Source of the DNA: Ruminococcus_C callidus
Lineage (GTDB): Bacteria > Bacillota > Clostridia > Oscillospirales > Ruminococcaceae
Length of the DNA stretch: 64,000 nt
Direction of reading: 5' to 3'
NCBI RefSeq assembly: GCF_049562855.1
Contig: NZ_CP186925.1
Location: 1,240,001-1,304,000 of the forward strand
The stretch's first letter is position 1; the number at the start of each line of letters is the position of its first letter. Position numbers and translations under genes: made by a program. Below are positions 49,209-58,219 of the stretch, piece by piece. The notes under the pieces were generated by a model. The model searched no databases. It was not told the DNA's origin and saw only the letters and a list, made by a program, of their open reading frames with translations.

Positions 49209-52079
49209 TTACGGGAGCAGACGGTTGATGTCACGCGGGAACATGCTTGCCTGACGAACATTTGACAGACCCAGCAGCTTCATAACCAGACGTTCCAGAC
49301 CAATACCCAGACCGCCGTGCGGAGGCAGACCATATTTGTGGGCTTCCAGATAGTATTTGAAGTCCTCCGGATCCAGACCTTGTGCGTGCATCTTGTCCAG
49401 CTGTTCCTGATAATCGTGGATACGCTGACCGCCGCTGGTAATTTCCAGACCGCGGAACAACAAGTCGAACTTGTATGCCAGACGCGGATCTTCTCTGGAA
49501 TTCATTGCATAGAACGGCGGCTTAGAGGACGGGAAATGCGTAACAAAGATAAAGTCGCTGTCGAATGTTTTCTTTGCGTATTCGCAGATTGCCACTTCGT
49601 CTTCTGGTTCCAGATCCAGCTTGTTCTTGGAACCTTTGTTGCCCAGAATTTCCTTTGCTTCCAGCAGGGTAACGCTGGGAATATCCCGAATTACCGGTAC
49701 ATCTGCTTCCAGCAGTTCCAGTTCAAATGCATAATGCTTTTTCAGATATTCCATGACATATCGCAGGCATGCTGTTTCCATTGCCATAACGTCATACATG
49801 CTGTCAATGTAACCCATTTCAAAGTCCAGACCAATGTATTCGTTGATATGACGAGATGTTGCGTGCTTTTCTGCACGGTATACCGGTGCAATTTCAAATA
49901 CGCGGTCAAAGAATGCCACAGCAGTCTGCTTGTAGAACTGCGGGGACTGGTTCAGGAATGCCGGTTTGTCAAAGTATTCCAGATGGAAGATATTCGCACC
50001 ACCCTCGGCACCTTGTGCAACGATCTTCGGGGTATGGATCTCTGTGAAGCCCTGTCCAATGAGGAATTCGCGGAATCCACCGACAACGCCTTCCTGAATC
50101 TTGAAAATGGCACGTTCATAAATGTTACGCAGGGCAACAGAACGGTTGTCCAGATTGATGTCCAGTGCACAGCCCAGTTTTTTGTTGGAAACTTTCAACG
50201 GGTATTCCTCGTTGCAGTTTGCAATGACTTCCAGTGCAGACAGCTGCAACTCTACGCCGCCGACAGCCTTTTCATTCTTTGTAACCTTACCGCGAACCCA
50301 GACAAAGTTGCCTTCCCGAAGTCCGGTGATAGAATCCTTGCACTGTTCCGGTACGTACAGCGACTGAATCAGGTAACGACCGGTACGCAAAATCAGGAAT
50401 GCAAAACCACTCATCTGGCGGATCTTATGTACGCAGGCACGCAGAGAGATTTCTTCTCCTACATGATCTGCTGCATCAGAGAAATCAAATTCGTGCAGCA
50501 GATGATCAGTATTGATCTGTGTGATGCCGTCTTTCTTCTCCGGAATATACTGATTCGGATTAGTGAACTTAGTGCATTCTACTGATTTAACTTCTTCTGC
50601 CGCATTTGCCTTGTCAGCAGATTCTTCCGCAGTGACTGCCGGTTTTGCTTCTGCCAGTTTGGTTTCCAGTAGTTCCTTGATTGTACTGGGGGTGCAAACG
50701 CCGCGAAGGGATTTGGTGCATTGTCCCATCAGGAAGCCGAATACTTTCTTTTCACCAGACTGATACTGTGAAACAGCTTCTGCATTCTCTGACAGAATTT
50801 TGCTGATAACCTCATCTGCCTTTTTGGTATCGTTGACAATCAGCATGCCGGATTCTTCTGCAATGACCTTTGCTGTTTTTCCGGTTTCGATCATCTGACG
50901 GAGAATCTTCTTGGCATCGTTTTTGGATACCTGTTCAGTATCTGCCATTTTTACCAGTTCTGCAAATTCAGCAGGGGAGAACGGCAGTGCTTCCATAGAA
51001 ACTTCGCCCAGATTTACACGGCGAAGCAGTTCTACAATGATAAAGTTCGCAATGCTCTTAGGTGCGTTATAAACTGCAACGGCATTGTCGTAGAAATCGG
51101 AAACGCTCTTTTGGTTGATCAGAATTTGAGCATCTGTCTTGGACAGACCATAGTTTTTCATGTAGCGTTCCATACGCTTATATGGCAGTTCCGGCAGCAT
51201 ATCCCGAATGGAATCCAGCATTTCATCTGTAAAGTTGACCTGCAAAATATCCGGTTCCGGGAAATACCGATAGTCATGTGCGTTTTCCTTGCTTCTCATG
51301 GAAGAAGTTTCGCCCTTGTTTTCATTAAAACGACGGGTTTCCTGCACAACTTTTTTGCCGGCATCCAGCAGTCTGGACTGCCGCTTGATCTCATAATTGA
51401 TGGCACGGGTAATCGATTTCAGAGAGTTCATGTTTTTGATCTCTGCACGAGTACCCAGTTCCTTATCCTCCGGACGCATAATAGAAACATTGACATCGCA
51501 GCGGAGAGAACCTTCTTCCATTTTACAGTCACTGACACCAGCGTACTGCAACAGGAGCATAACCTTTTCAATGAAAGCCTTCGCTTCTTCTGCGGAAGAA
51601 ATATCCGGCTCTGTAACGATTTCTACCAGCGGGATACCACAACGGTTGTAGTCTGCCAGAGAAACGGCGTTGAAGTCATCGTGCACCAGTTTTCCGGCAT
51701 CTTCTTCCAAGTGGATATGGTTGATTCGGATATACTTCTGTCCGTTCGGGGTGTCAATAGCAACTTTGCCTTCCAGACAAAGCGGATAATACAACTGGGA
51801 AATCTGATATGCCTTCGGCAAGTCCGGATAGAAGTAGTTCTTTCGGTCAAAAACAGAAAACTTGCTGATGTCGCAGCCCAGTGCCATACCAGCCTTTACC
51901 GCATATTCTACAGCAGTCTGGTTGATGACCGGCAGTGTGCCCGGCATACCGGTGCAGACCGGACAGCAGCGGGAGTTCTGGCTTCCGCCGAATTCTGCAC
52001 TACAGGTACAAAAAACTTTGGATTTGGTCAGGAGCTCCGCATGGATTTCCAGACCAATAACAGGAATATATGATGACAT
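49209..52079 (-). CDS. gatB-aspS: Fusion of GatB (Asp/Glu-tRNA amidotransferase subunit B) with archaeal-type aspartyl-tRNA synthetase
   Basis: 956 residues in one open frame. Residues 1 to about 474 are a complete GatB: SSYIPVIGLEIHAELLT, the zinc-type Cys cluster (24-42), HLEEDAGKLVHD, EIKNMNSLKSITRAINYE and the helical YqeY-like tail (to KELLETKLAEA). An Ala/Glu/Lys-rich linker spans about 475-520 (50522-50657). Residues about 535-625 are an anticodon-binding OB fold and 640-956 a class II catalytic domain of archaeal/eukaryal AspRS type: LNQSPQFYKQ (710-718), motif 2 VYRAEKHATSRHINE (733-747), GGQRIHDY and motif 3 GGLGIGLERLV. The polypeptide should make Asp-tRNA(Asn) and, with GatA and GatC, amidate it. 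Non-discriminating charging is inferred from context. Confidence 0.92.
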   Translation of the reverse strand: MSSYIPVIGLEIHAELLTKSKVFCTCSAEFGGSQNSRCCPVCTGMPGTLPVINQTAVEYAVKAGMALGCDISKFSVFDRKNYFYPDLPKAYQISQLYYPLCLEGKVAIDTPNGQKYIRINHIHLEEDAGKLVHDDFNAVSLADYNRCGIPLVEIVTEPDISSAEEAKAFIEKVMLLLQYAGVSDCKMEEGSLRCDVNVSIMRPEDKELGTRAEIKNMNSLKSITRAINYEIKRQSRLLDAGKKVVQETRRFNENKGETSSMRSKENAHDYRYFPEPDILQVNFTDEMLDSIRDMLPELPYKRMERYMKNYGLSKTDAQILINQKSVSDFYDNAVAVYNAPKSIANFIIVELLRRVNLGEVSMEALPFSPAEFAELVKMADTEQVSKNDAKKILRQMIETGKTAKVIAEESGMLIVNDTKKADEVISKILSENAEAVSQYQSGEKKVFGFLMGQCTKSLRGVCTPSTIKELLETKLAEAKPAVTAEESADKANAAEEVKSVECTKFTNPNQYIPEKKDGITQINTDHLLHEFDFSDAADHVGEEISLRACVHKIRQMSGFAFLILRTGRYLIQSLYVPEQCKDSITGLREGNFVWVRGKVTKNEKAVGGVELQLSALEVIANCNEEYPLKVSNKKLGCALDINLDNRSVALRNIYERAIFKIQEGVVGGFREFLIGQGFTEIHTPKIVAQGAEGGANIFHLEYFDKPAFLNQSPQFYKQTAVAFFDRVFEIAPVYRAEKHATSRHINEYIGLDFEMGYIDSMYDVMAMETACLRYVMEYLKKHYAFELELLEADVPVIRDIPSVTLLEAKEILGNKGSKNKLDLEPEDEVAICEYAKKTFDSDFIFVTHFPSSKPPFYAMNSREDPRLAYKFDLLFRGLEITSGGQRIHDYQEQLDKMHAQGLDPEDFKYYLEAHKYGLPPHGGLGIGLERLVMKLLGLSNVRQASMFPRDINRLLP

Positions 52080-52096
52080 GATAAAACTGCTCCTCC

Positions 52097-53551
52097 TTAC
52101 TTCAATACCGGAACAGCGGTTTCAAACTGCTGTTCAAAGGCATCTGCAACCTGTAGAATGGTTGCTTCATCGAACTGCTTGCCCACAATGGACATACCGA
52201 TCGGCATGCCTGCTGCATTATAGCCGCAGGGGGTAGAAATTGCCGGCAGAGAAGCAATATTTACGGTTACCGTACAAATATCCGCCTGATACATCTTTAC
52301 CGGATCAGAAATGTTTTCATGTACGCCATAGGCAACAGACGGGGTTGTCGGTGTCAGAATTACATCACAGGTTTCGAAAATGTGTGCATATTCTGCGGAG
52401 ATTCGCTGCTTGAGTGCCATAGCCTTTCCGTAATATGCATCATAGTAACCGCTGGACAGAGCATAATTTCCGAGCAAAATACGGCGTTTTACTTCGCTGC
52501 CGAAGCCTTCGCTTCTGGAGTTGCAGATCAGTTCTTGGAATGTGTCGCCGACCTTGCTGCGGTGACCATATTTGATGCCGTCGTAGCGGGACAGGTTGGA
52601 AGAAGCCTCTGCGGAAGCAATCAGATAATATGCTGCAACAGCGTATTTCAGACTGGGCATGCTGCATTCCACCAGTTCTGCTCCCATTTTTTCATAAGTT
52701 CTTGCAGCCTGCATCACTGCATTTCGAACTTCATCGTCAATACCCTCTGCATAGAATTCCTTCGGGATTGCGATTTTCAGTCCCTTGATGTCTTTTCCCA
52801 GTTTTGCGGTATAGTCTTCCGGATTGCGTTTGGAAGATGTACCATCGTGCGGGTCAAATCCTGCAATGGCATTCAAAATCCATGCACAGTCCTGTGCGTT
52901 TTTGGCAATCGGTCCGATCTGATCCAAAGAGGAAGCGAATGCCACTAGACCATAACGGGAAACTCTGCCGTAGGTTGGCTTCAGTCCGGTAACACCGCAG
53001 AACGCTGCTGGCTGACGAATGGAGCCGCCGGTGTCCGAACCCAGTGCAGCTGCAGCCAGAGAAGCAGATACGCTTGCTGCGGAACCGCCGGAAGAACCAC
53101 CCGGCACACATTCAGTGTTAAACGGATTGCGGGTTTTTGCAAAAGCAGAAGTCTGTGTGGAACCACCCATTGCAAATTCGTCCATGCTTGCTTTTCCCAG
53201 CATGACAATGTCCTGTGCAGCCAGTTTTTCCATTACAGTTGCATTATACGGCGGAATGAAATCTTCCAGCATTTTTGAAGCACAAGTGGTCTTGATGCCA
53301 TCTGTGCAAATATTGTCTTTGATTGCCATGGGAATGCCGCAAAGCACGCCTGCATTTCCCGCATCAATTTTTTTCTGTGCAGCAGCGGCATCTGCCAGAG
53401 CACGCTCTGCTGTTACTGTAATATAACTCTGAATGGTATCATCATATTTTGCAATGCGATCCAGATAGCTCTGTGTCAGTTCCGGTGCAGAAATTTCTTT
53501 GCTGTCCAGCATCTGACGCAGTTTTCCAATGGTTTGTTGCGTAAGATCCAT
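52097..53551 (-). CDS. gatA: Asp/Glu-tRNA amidotransferase subunit A
   Basis: 484 residues, standard length. The amidase Ser-cisSer-Lys triad is visible: Lys in GIPMAIKDNICT, and the serines in VPGGSSGGSAASV and LGSDTGGSIRQPAAF. It frees ammonia from glutamine and passes it to GatB. GAGG seven bases upstream of the ATG. It lies 17 bases before the gatB-aspS fusion and after gatC in one operon. Confidence 0.97.
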   Translation of the reverse strand: MDLTQQTIGKLRQMLDSKEISAPELTQSYLDRIAKYDDTIQSYITVTAERALADAAAAQKKIDAGNAGVLCGIPMAIKDNICTDGIKTTCASKMLEDFIPPYNATVMEKLAAQDIVMLGKASMDEFAMGGSTQTSAFAKTRNPFNTECVPGGSSGGSAASVSASLAAAALGSDTGGSIRQPAAFCGVTGLKPTYGRVSRYGLVAFASSLDQIGPIAKNAQDCAWILNAIAGFDPHDGTSSKRNPEDYTAKLGKDIKGLKIAIPKEFYAEGIDDEVRNAVMQAARTYEKMGAELVECSMPSLKYAVAAYYLIASAEASSNLSRYDGIKYGHRSKVGDTFQELICNSRSEGFGSEVKRRILLGNYALSSGYYDAYYGKAMALKQRISAEYAHIFETCDVILTPTTPSVAYGVHENISDPVKMYQADICTVTVNIASLPAISTPCGYNAAGMPIGMSIVGKQFDEATILQVADAFEQQFETAVPVLK

Positions 53552-53561
53552 ATGTTTTCCT

Positions 53562-53581
53562 CATTCGTCCGCAGACGAATG
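53562..53581. other. Intercistronic hairpin between gatC and gatA
   Basis: Perfect 8-bp stem CATTCGTC/GACGAATG with a four-base loop, no T-run. It sits just upstream of the gatA ribosome-binding site and may stabilise or pace translation; it is not a terminator. Confidence 0.55.
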
Positions 53582-53642
53582 CCTCCTTTTCTGATTGTTA
53601 TCCGGCGAAAAGCACGTACACAACGGGTGTGGCTTATCGCGA

Positions 53643-53921
53643 TTATTCTACAACCTTTGGCACAACGAAACAGTTTTCGTCGTTTACAGCATTTTGCAGA
53701 ATCTTTTCTGTAGGGAAACTGTCTTCCTTGATGTCTTCCCGCAAGTCGTTCAGATAAACATTTTTATTGTCGGCATATGCATCATATTGAATGTCGATTT
53801 CCTTTACGGTATCCATAATTTCAATGATGCTTGTCATTTCAGATGCCATTTGCTCCATTTCTTCTTTTGTAAAATGAAGCTTTCCCAATTCTGCCAGATA
53901 GGCAATCATCTGTAAATCCAA
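53643..53921 (-). CDS. gatC: Asp/Glu-tRNA amidotransferase subunit C
   Basis: 92 residues. MIAYLAELGKLHFTKEEMEQ, SIIEIMDTVKEIDI and the C-terminal AVNDENCFVVPKVVE segment fit GatC, a belt that holds GatA and GatB together. The start is taken as TTG 53921 because AGGG lies six bases upstream; the ATG four codons later is too far from it. First gene of the gat operon. Confidence 0.93.
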   Translation of the reverse strand: MDLQMIAYLAELGKLHFTKEEMEQMASEMTSIIEIMDTVKEIDIQYDAYADNKNVYLNDLREDIKEDSFPTEKILQNAVNDENCFVVPKVVE

Positions 53922-54007
53922 TCTTGACCCTCATTTCTATTTCTGAAATTGCAGAAATTTATTCCACGGCAAAGCCGCAGACATCTGCTCAAATTTACAC
54001 AGGTTTT

Positions 54008-54036
54008 ATTATAACATAATCCCTTGAATTTTGCAA
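54008..54036 (-). promoter_or_regulatory. Sigma-A promoter of the gat operon
   Basis: On the minus strand TTGCAA (54031-54036), 17-base spacer, TATAAT (54008-54013). The leader is about 80 bases with two small hairpins and no T-box. Confidence 0.8.
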
Positions 54037-54094
54037 GGCTTTTCTTACGGGAAAGCACAAAAAAACAGAATTTGAAAATTTTTTCCGGATATGC

Positions 54095-54123
54095 TTGATT
54101 TTTTTCCGGTTTTTCAGTATAAT
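54095..54123 (+). promoter_or_regulatory. Sigma-A promoter of dapF
   Basis: TTGATT (54095-54100), 17-base spacer, TATAAT (54118-54123). The leader contains a GGAAACCC / GGGATTTCC stem. Confidence 0.78.
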
Positions 54124-54201
54124 AGAATGTGATATTGTTTGGAAACCCTTGTGTCTGTCAAAACATAGAGTTTGGGATTTCCAAGGTAGGGAGGATTCAT
54201 A

Positions 54202-55053
54202 ATGCTGACTTTTTCAAAAATGCACGGCATTGGCAATGACTACATCTACATCAATTGTTTCAAGGAAACCGTAACGGATCCGGAAAAGCTTTCTGTTTTT
54301 TTAAGTGATGTTCGGTTTGGCGTAGGTTCTGACGGTCTGGTTTTGATTCTTCCGTCAGAAGTTGCAGATTTCCGAATGCGGATTTTTAATGCAGACGGCT
54401 CTGAAGCAATGATGTGCGGCAATGCCACCAGATGCATCGGCAAGTATGTTTACGACATGGGCATGACTGACAAAATAGAAATTTCGCTGGAAACAAACTC
54501 CGGCATCAAGTATCTGACACTGTATCCTGATGCCAACAACAAGATTGAAAGCGTCAAAGTGGATATGGGAAAGGCAATCCTCGTTCCGAGAGAAATTCCG
54601 GTCAATTCGGATCTGGAACGGTTTATTGCACAGCCAGTAACAGTGGACGGTAAGGAATACGCAATGACCTGCGTTTCTATGGGAAATCCGCATGCAGTTG
54701 TGTTTTTGCCGGAAGTGGATTCTCTGGATCTGGAGAAAATCGGTCCGTCTTTTGAACATCATGAGCTGTTTCCGGATCGAGTGAATACGGAATTTGTCCG
54801 CGTGATCGATGACCATACGCTGCAAATGCGTGTATGGGAACGGGGAAGTGGTGAAACCTTTGCCTGCGGTACCGGCACTTGTGCCACTGTAGTGGCAGCA
54901 GTTCTCAATGGATTCTGCAAAAAGGAAGAAGAAATTCTGGTACATCTCCGCGGTGGAGATCTGCGTATTATTTATCACGAAGATGATACAGTCACTATGA
55001 TCGGACCTGCAATCTATGTTTTTGAAGGAAAGATGGAGTATCCGAATCTCTAA
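54202..55053 (+). CDS. dapF: Diaminopimelate epimerase
   Basis: 283 residues. The catalytic cysteines are in EAMMCGNATRCIGKY and ETFACGTGTCATVVA. FSKMHGIGNDYIYIN opens the first half, and MGNPHAVVF is present. It turns LL-DAP, from DapL, into meso-DAP for peptidoglycan and LysA. GGGAGGATTC precedes the ATG. dapL follows after 206 bases. Confidence 0.97.
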   Translation: MLTFSKMHGIGNDYIYINCFKETVTDPEKLSVFLSDVRFGVGSDGLVLILPSEVADFRMRIFNADGSEAMMCGNATRCIGKYVYDMGMTDKIEISLETNSGIKYLTLYPDANNKIESVKVDMGKAILVPREIPVNSDLERFIAQPVTVDGKEYAMTCVSMGNPHAVVFLPEVDSLDLEKIGPSFEHHELFPDRVNTEFVRVIDDHTLQMRVWERGSGETFACGTGTCATVVAAVLNGFCKKEEEILVHLRGGDLRIIYHEDDTVTMIGPAIYVFEGKMEYPNL

Positions 55054-55088
55054 AGCAAATGTAGGGTGTGTTGACACGTGTCTTTTAG

Positions 55089-55173
55089 GGTGATTTTCCC
55101 CGTTCGTCGTTAAAAATCCTTGCCATGCGAAAGCACGCCTGCGAATTTTTGCTTAGAACGGAGAAAAATCACC
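55089..55173. repeat. Palindromic element related to the MITE core
   Basis: Imperfect 17-18-base arms (GGTGATTTTCCCCGTTC 55089-55105 and GAACGGAGAAAAATCACC 55156-55173). The enclosed AAAAATCCTTGCCATG and GCCTGCGAATTTTT resemble the central palindrome of the subfamily B MITE (31859-32031). Ends differ and no flanking repeat was found. It lies between dapF and dapL. Confidence 0.65.
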
Positions 55174-55259
55174 TCATAAAATTCACATATCATTATATTA
55201 TAATGATAATGTCAACGCCCCCTAAATCATAATTTTAATTTCATAAAGGAGTATTTCAA

Positions 55260-56462
55260 ATGCCAACGATCAATGAGAATTTTTTGAAGCTGGGAAAGAA
55301 TTATTTGTTCATCAATATTGCAAAAAAAGTCAATGCGTTCATGGCTGAAAATCCAGATGCACCGCTGATTCGTATGGGCATCGGCGATGTTACACTGCCG
55401 ATTGCACCGGTTTGCGTAGAGGCAATGAAAAAAGGTGCCGATGAAATGGGCGTAAAAGAAACCTTCCGTGGCTATGAGGACAGCGGCTCCGGCTATGATT
55501 TCCTGAAAGAAGCAATTGCAGGATATTACAAGAAGTTTGGCGTTTCTCTGGAACTGGATGAAATTCGTGTCAATGACGGTGCCAAGAGTGACTGCGGCAA
55601 TATTGTAGACATTTTTGGCGATGACAATATTGTACTGATTACGGATCCGGCATATCCGGTTTATGTAGATTCCAATAAAATGAACGGCAGAACGGTAATT
55701 TATGCAGATTCTGATGAATCCAACGGTTTTGCAGCTATGCCAGATTCGTCTGTTCATGCAGATTTGATTTACCTCTGCTCTCCAAACAACCCGACCGGTT
55801 CCGCATATACCAGAGAACAGCTGAAAGAATGGATTGCTTACGCTAAGGCAAATAAAGCAATCATTATCTTTGATGCTGCGTATGAAGCGTTCATCACGGA
55901 TCCGGATGTGCCGCACAGCATTTACGAAGTAGACGGTGCTAAGGAATGTGCCATTGAAATGTGTTCTCTCTCCAAGACAGCAGGCTTTACTGGTATGCGT
56001 TGCGGCTATACTGTTATTCCGACCGCACTGCATGTAATCGCTTCTGACGGCACTGATGTCAGCATCGCACAGATTTGGGGCAGACGGCAGGGCAGTAAGT
56101 TCAACGGCGTTTCCTATCCGGTACAGTGTGCAGCAGCAGCTGTTTTCACGGAAGAAGGACAGAAACAGATTCGTAAGAACATTGCATACTATCAGGAAAA
56201 TGCTGCAATTATTGCAAAGACTATGGAAGAACTGGGGATTGAATATACCGGCGGGAAGAATTCTCCGTATATTTGGTTGAAGTGCCCTAAGGGTATGAAC
56301 AGCTGGGGATTTTTCGATTACCTGCTCCACGAAGCAGCAGTTGTCGGCACACCAGGCGAAGGCTTCGGCAAGAACGGCGAGGGCTGGTTCCGTCTGACTG
56401 CATTTGGCGACAGAGAAAAAACCAAGGAAGCAATGGAACGCATGAAGAAGCTGCTTTCTTGA
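55260..56462 (+). CDS. dapL: LL-diaminopimelate aminotransferase
   Basis: 400 residues of the fold-I aminotransferases. Substrate and cofactor regions include RMGIGDVTLPIAPVC, FVSLSKTAGFTGMRCGY-like (as seen: SLSKTAGFTGMRCGYTV with the PLP lysine), LIYLCSPNNPTG and GEGWFRLTAFGDRE. DapL makes LL-DAP from tetrahydrodipicolinate in one step, bypassing the succinylase and acetylase routes. AAAGGAG precedes the ATG. Together with dapF next door it defines the DapL variant of the pathway. Confidence 0.95.
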   Translation: MPTINENFLKLGKNYLFINIAKKVNAFMAENPDAPLIRMGIGDVTLPIAPVCVEAMKKGADEMGVKETFRGYEDSGSGYDFLKEAIAGYYKKFGVSLELDEIRVNDGAKSDCGNIVDIFGDDNIVLITDPAYPVYVDSNKMNGRTVIYADSDESNGFAAMPDSSVHADLIYLCSPNNPTGSAYTREQLKEWIAYAKANKAIIIFDAAYEAFITDPDVPHSIYEVDGAKECAIEMCSLSKTAGFTGMRCGYTVIPTALHVIASDGTDVSIAQIWGRRQGSKFNGVSYPVQCAAAAVFTEEGQKQIRKNIAYYQENAAIIAKTMEELGIEYTGGKNSPYIWLKCPKGMNSWGFFDYLLHEAAVVGTPGEGFGKNGEGWFRLTAFGDREKTKEAMERMKKLLS

Positions 56463-56544
56463 AAAAATTGGCTGCCTGAAATAATATAAAAAAGTCAAAG
56501 CCGTTTTAGGCTATGATAGAAATGACAACGGAGGATTATTTATT

Positions 56545-56814
56545 ATGCGTGCTGTAATCACAGTAATTGGTAAGGACAATGTAGGTATTCTGCATCAGGT
56601 AAGCGGCGTTTGTGCAAAGTATCAGGCGAATGTGCTGGAAGTGACTCAGAGCGTTTTGCAGGATATGTTCGCCATGATCATGATGGTGGACATCACAGCA
56701 ATGACAACAGATTTCACACAGCTGAGTGACGAACTGAACAGCTTGGGTGAAACACTGGGCTTGTCCATTCACGCTATGCATGAAGATATTTTCAATGCAA
56801 TGCACCGTATCTAA
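56545..56814 (+). CDS. ACT-domain protein (UPF0237)
   Basis: 89 residues, a single ACT domain: AVITVIGKDNVGILHQVSGV with the ligand-loop D-x-x-G-I-L and a second beta-strand around DMFAMIMMVDI. Such proteins bind small ligands, often amino acids, and typically sit beside the UPF0210 gene, as here (24 bases). Specific ligand unknown. GGAGG precedes the start. Confidence 0.92.
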   Translation: MRAVITVIGKDNVGILHQVSGVCAKYQANVLEVTQSVLQDMFAMIMMVDITAMTTDFTQLSDELNSLGETLGLSIHAMHEDIFNAMHRI

Positions 56815-56838
56815 GAAAACGCAGGAGAAGATTATATT

Positions 56839-58209
56839 ATGAATAGCACTATGTTTAATGCAGGAGATATTCTGGAAACGATCCGAATGATTCAGGATGA
56901 GTGTCTGGACATTCGTACTACCACGATGGGTATTTCTCTGCTGGACTGTATTGACCCCGACATCAATAAGGCTTGTGATAAGGTCTATGACAAGATCACA
57001 AGAAAGGCAGAAAAGCTGGTGGAAACCGGTGAAAAGATTGAAAAGGAATACGGTATCCCGATCATCAACAAGCGAATTGCTGTAACACCGATTGCTATGC
57101 TGGCAGCTGCATGCCCGAAGGAAAATCCGGTAAAGTTCGCCAAGGCTTTGCAGCGTGCAGCTGAAACCTGTGGTGTCAATTTTGTCGGCGGTTATTCCGC
57201 ACTGGTTCACAAGGGATTCAGTGCAGGAGATCTGGAACTGATTCGTTCCATTCCGGAAGCACTGGATGTAACTACTCGTCTGTGTTCTTCTGTCAACGTA
57301 GGCTCCACCAGAAGCGGTATCAACATGGACGCAGTTCGTATCATGGGTGACATTGTTCTGGAATCTGCAAAGCTGACAGCAGATCGTCAGTGTGTTGGAC
57401 CGTCCAAGCTGGTCATTTTCTGTAATGCACCGGAAGATAATCCGTTTATGGCTGGTGCGTTCCACGGTGTCGGTGAGCCGGATTGCGTTATCAATGTCGG
57501 CGTTTCCGGACCGGGCGTTGTACGTTCTACCGTATCCAAGTATCCGGACGCTTCGATCGATCAGATTGCAGACATCATCAAAAAGACCGCATTCAAGATC
57601 ACCAGAATGGGTCAGCTGGTAGGTGCAAAAGCATCGCAGATGCTGGGCGTTCCGTTCGGCATTGTAGACCTTTCTCTGGCCCCCACACCGGCTGTTGGTG
57701 ACAGCGTTGCACATATTCTGGAAGCAATGGGTCTGGAAACCTGCGGTACACATGGCACTACAGCTGCTCTGGCTCTGCTGAATGATGCGGTAAAGAAGGG
57801 CGGCGTTATGGCTTCCTCCAATGTTGGCGGTCTGTCTGGTGCGTTTATTCCGGTTTCCGAAGATGCTGGCATGATCGATGCAGCAGTAGACGGTACATTG
57901 ACACTGACAAAGCTGGAAGCAATGACTTCTGTTTGCTCCGTTGGTCTGGATATGATTGCAGTTCCCGGCGATATTGAAGCGTCTACCATTTCCGCAATTA
58001 TTGCAGATGAAATGGCAATCGGTATGGTCAACAACAAAACAACCGCAGTTCGTTTGATTCCGGCAATTGGTCTGAAGGAAGGCGATATGTTGGAATTCGG
58101 CGGTTTGTTCGGCAGTGCACCGGTTATGCCTGTAAAGCGGAAGTCCGCTGCAAAGTTCATTGCACGCGGCGGTCGCATTCCGGCACCGATGCACAGCATC
58201 AAGAACTAA
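56839..58209 (+). CDS. UPF0210/DUF711 (PFL-like) family protein
   Basis: 456 residues. The start region IRMIQDECLDIRTTTMGISL, then GGYSALVHKGFS, NVGVSGPGVVRS (as INVGVSGPGVV) and FGIVDLSLAPTPAVGDSVAH match the UPF0210 family, which has a glycyl-radical-like barrel but no glycyl radical motif. Function is unproven. Paired with the ACT protein upstream, which may regulate it. Confidence 0.92.
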   Translation: MNSTMFNAGDILETIRMIQDECLDIRTTTMGISLLDCIDPDINKACDKVYDKITRKAEKLVETGEKIEKEYGIPIINKRIAVTPIAMLAAACPKENPVKFAKALQRAAETCGVNFVGGYSALVHKGFSAGDLELIRSIPEALDVTTRLCSSVNVGSTRSGINMDAVRIMGDIVLESAKLTADRQCVGPSKLVIFCNAPEDNPFMAGAFHGVGEPDCVINVGVSGPGVVRSTVSKYPDASIDQIADIIKKTAFKITRMGQLVGAKASQMLGVPFGIVDLSLAPTPAVGDSVAHILEAMGLETCGTHGTTAALALLNDAVKKGGVMASSNVGGLSGAFIPVSEDAGMIDAAVDGTLTLTKLEAMTSVCSVGLDMIAVPGDIEASTISAIIADEMAIGMVNNKTTAVRLIPAIGLKEGDMLEFGGLFGSAPVMPVKRKSAAKFIARGGRIPAPMHSIKN

Positions 58210-58219
58210 TGGGAGAACC

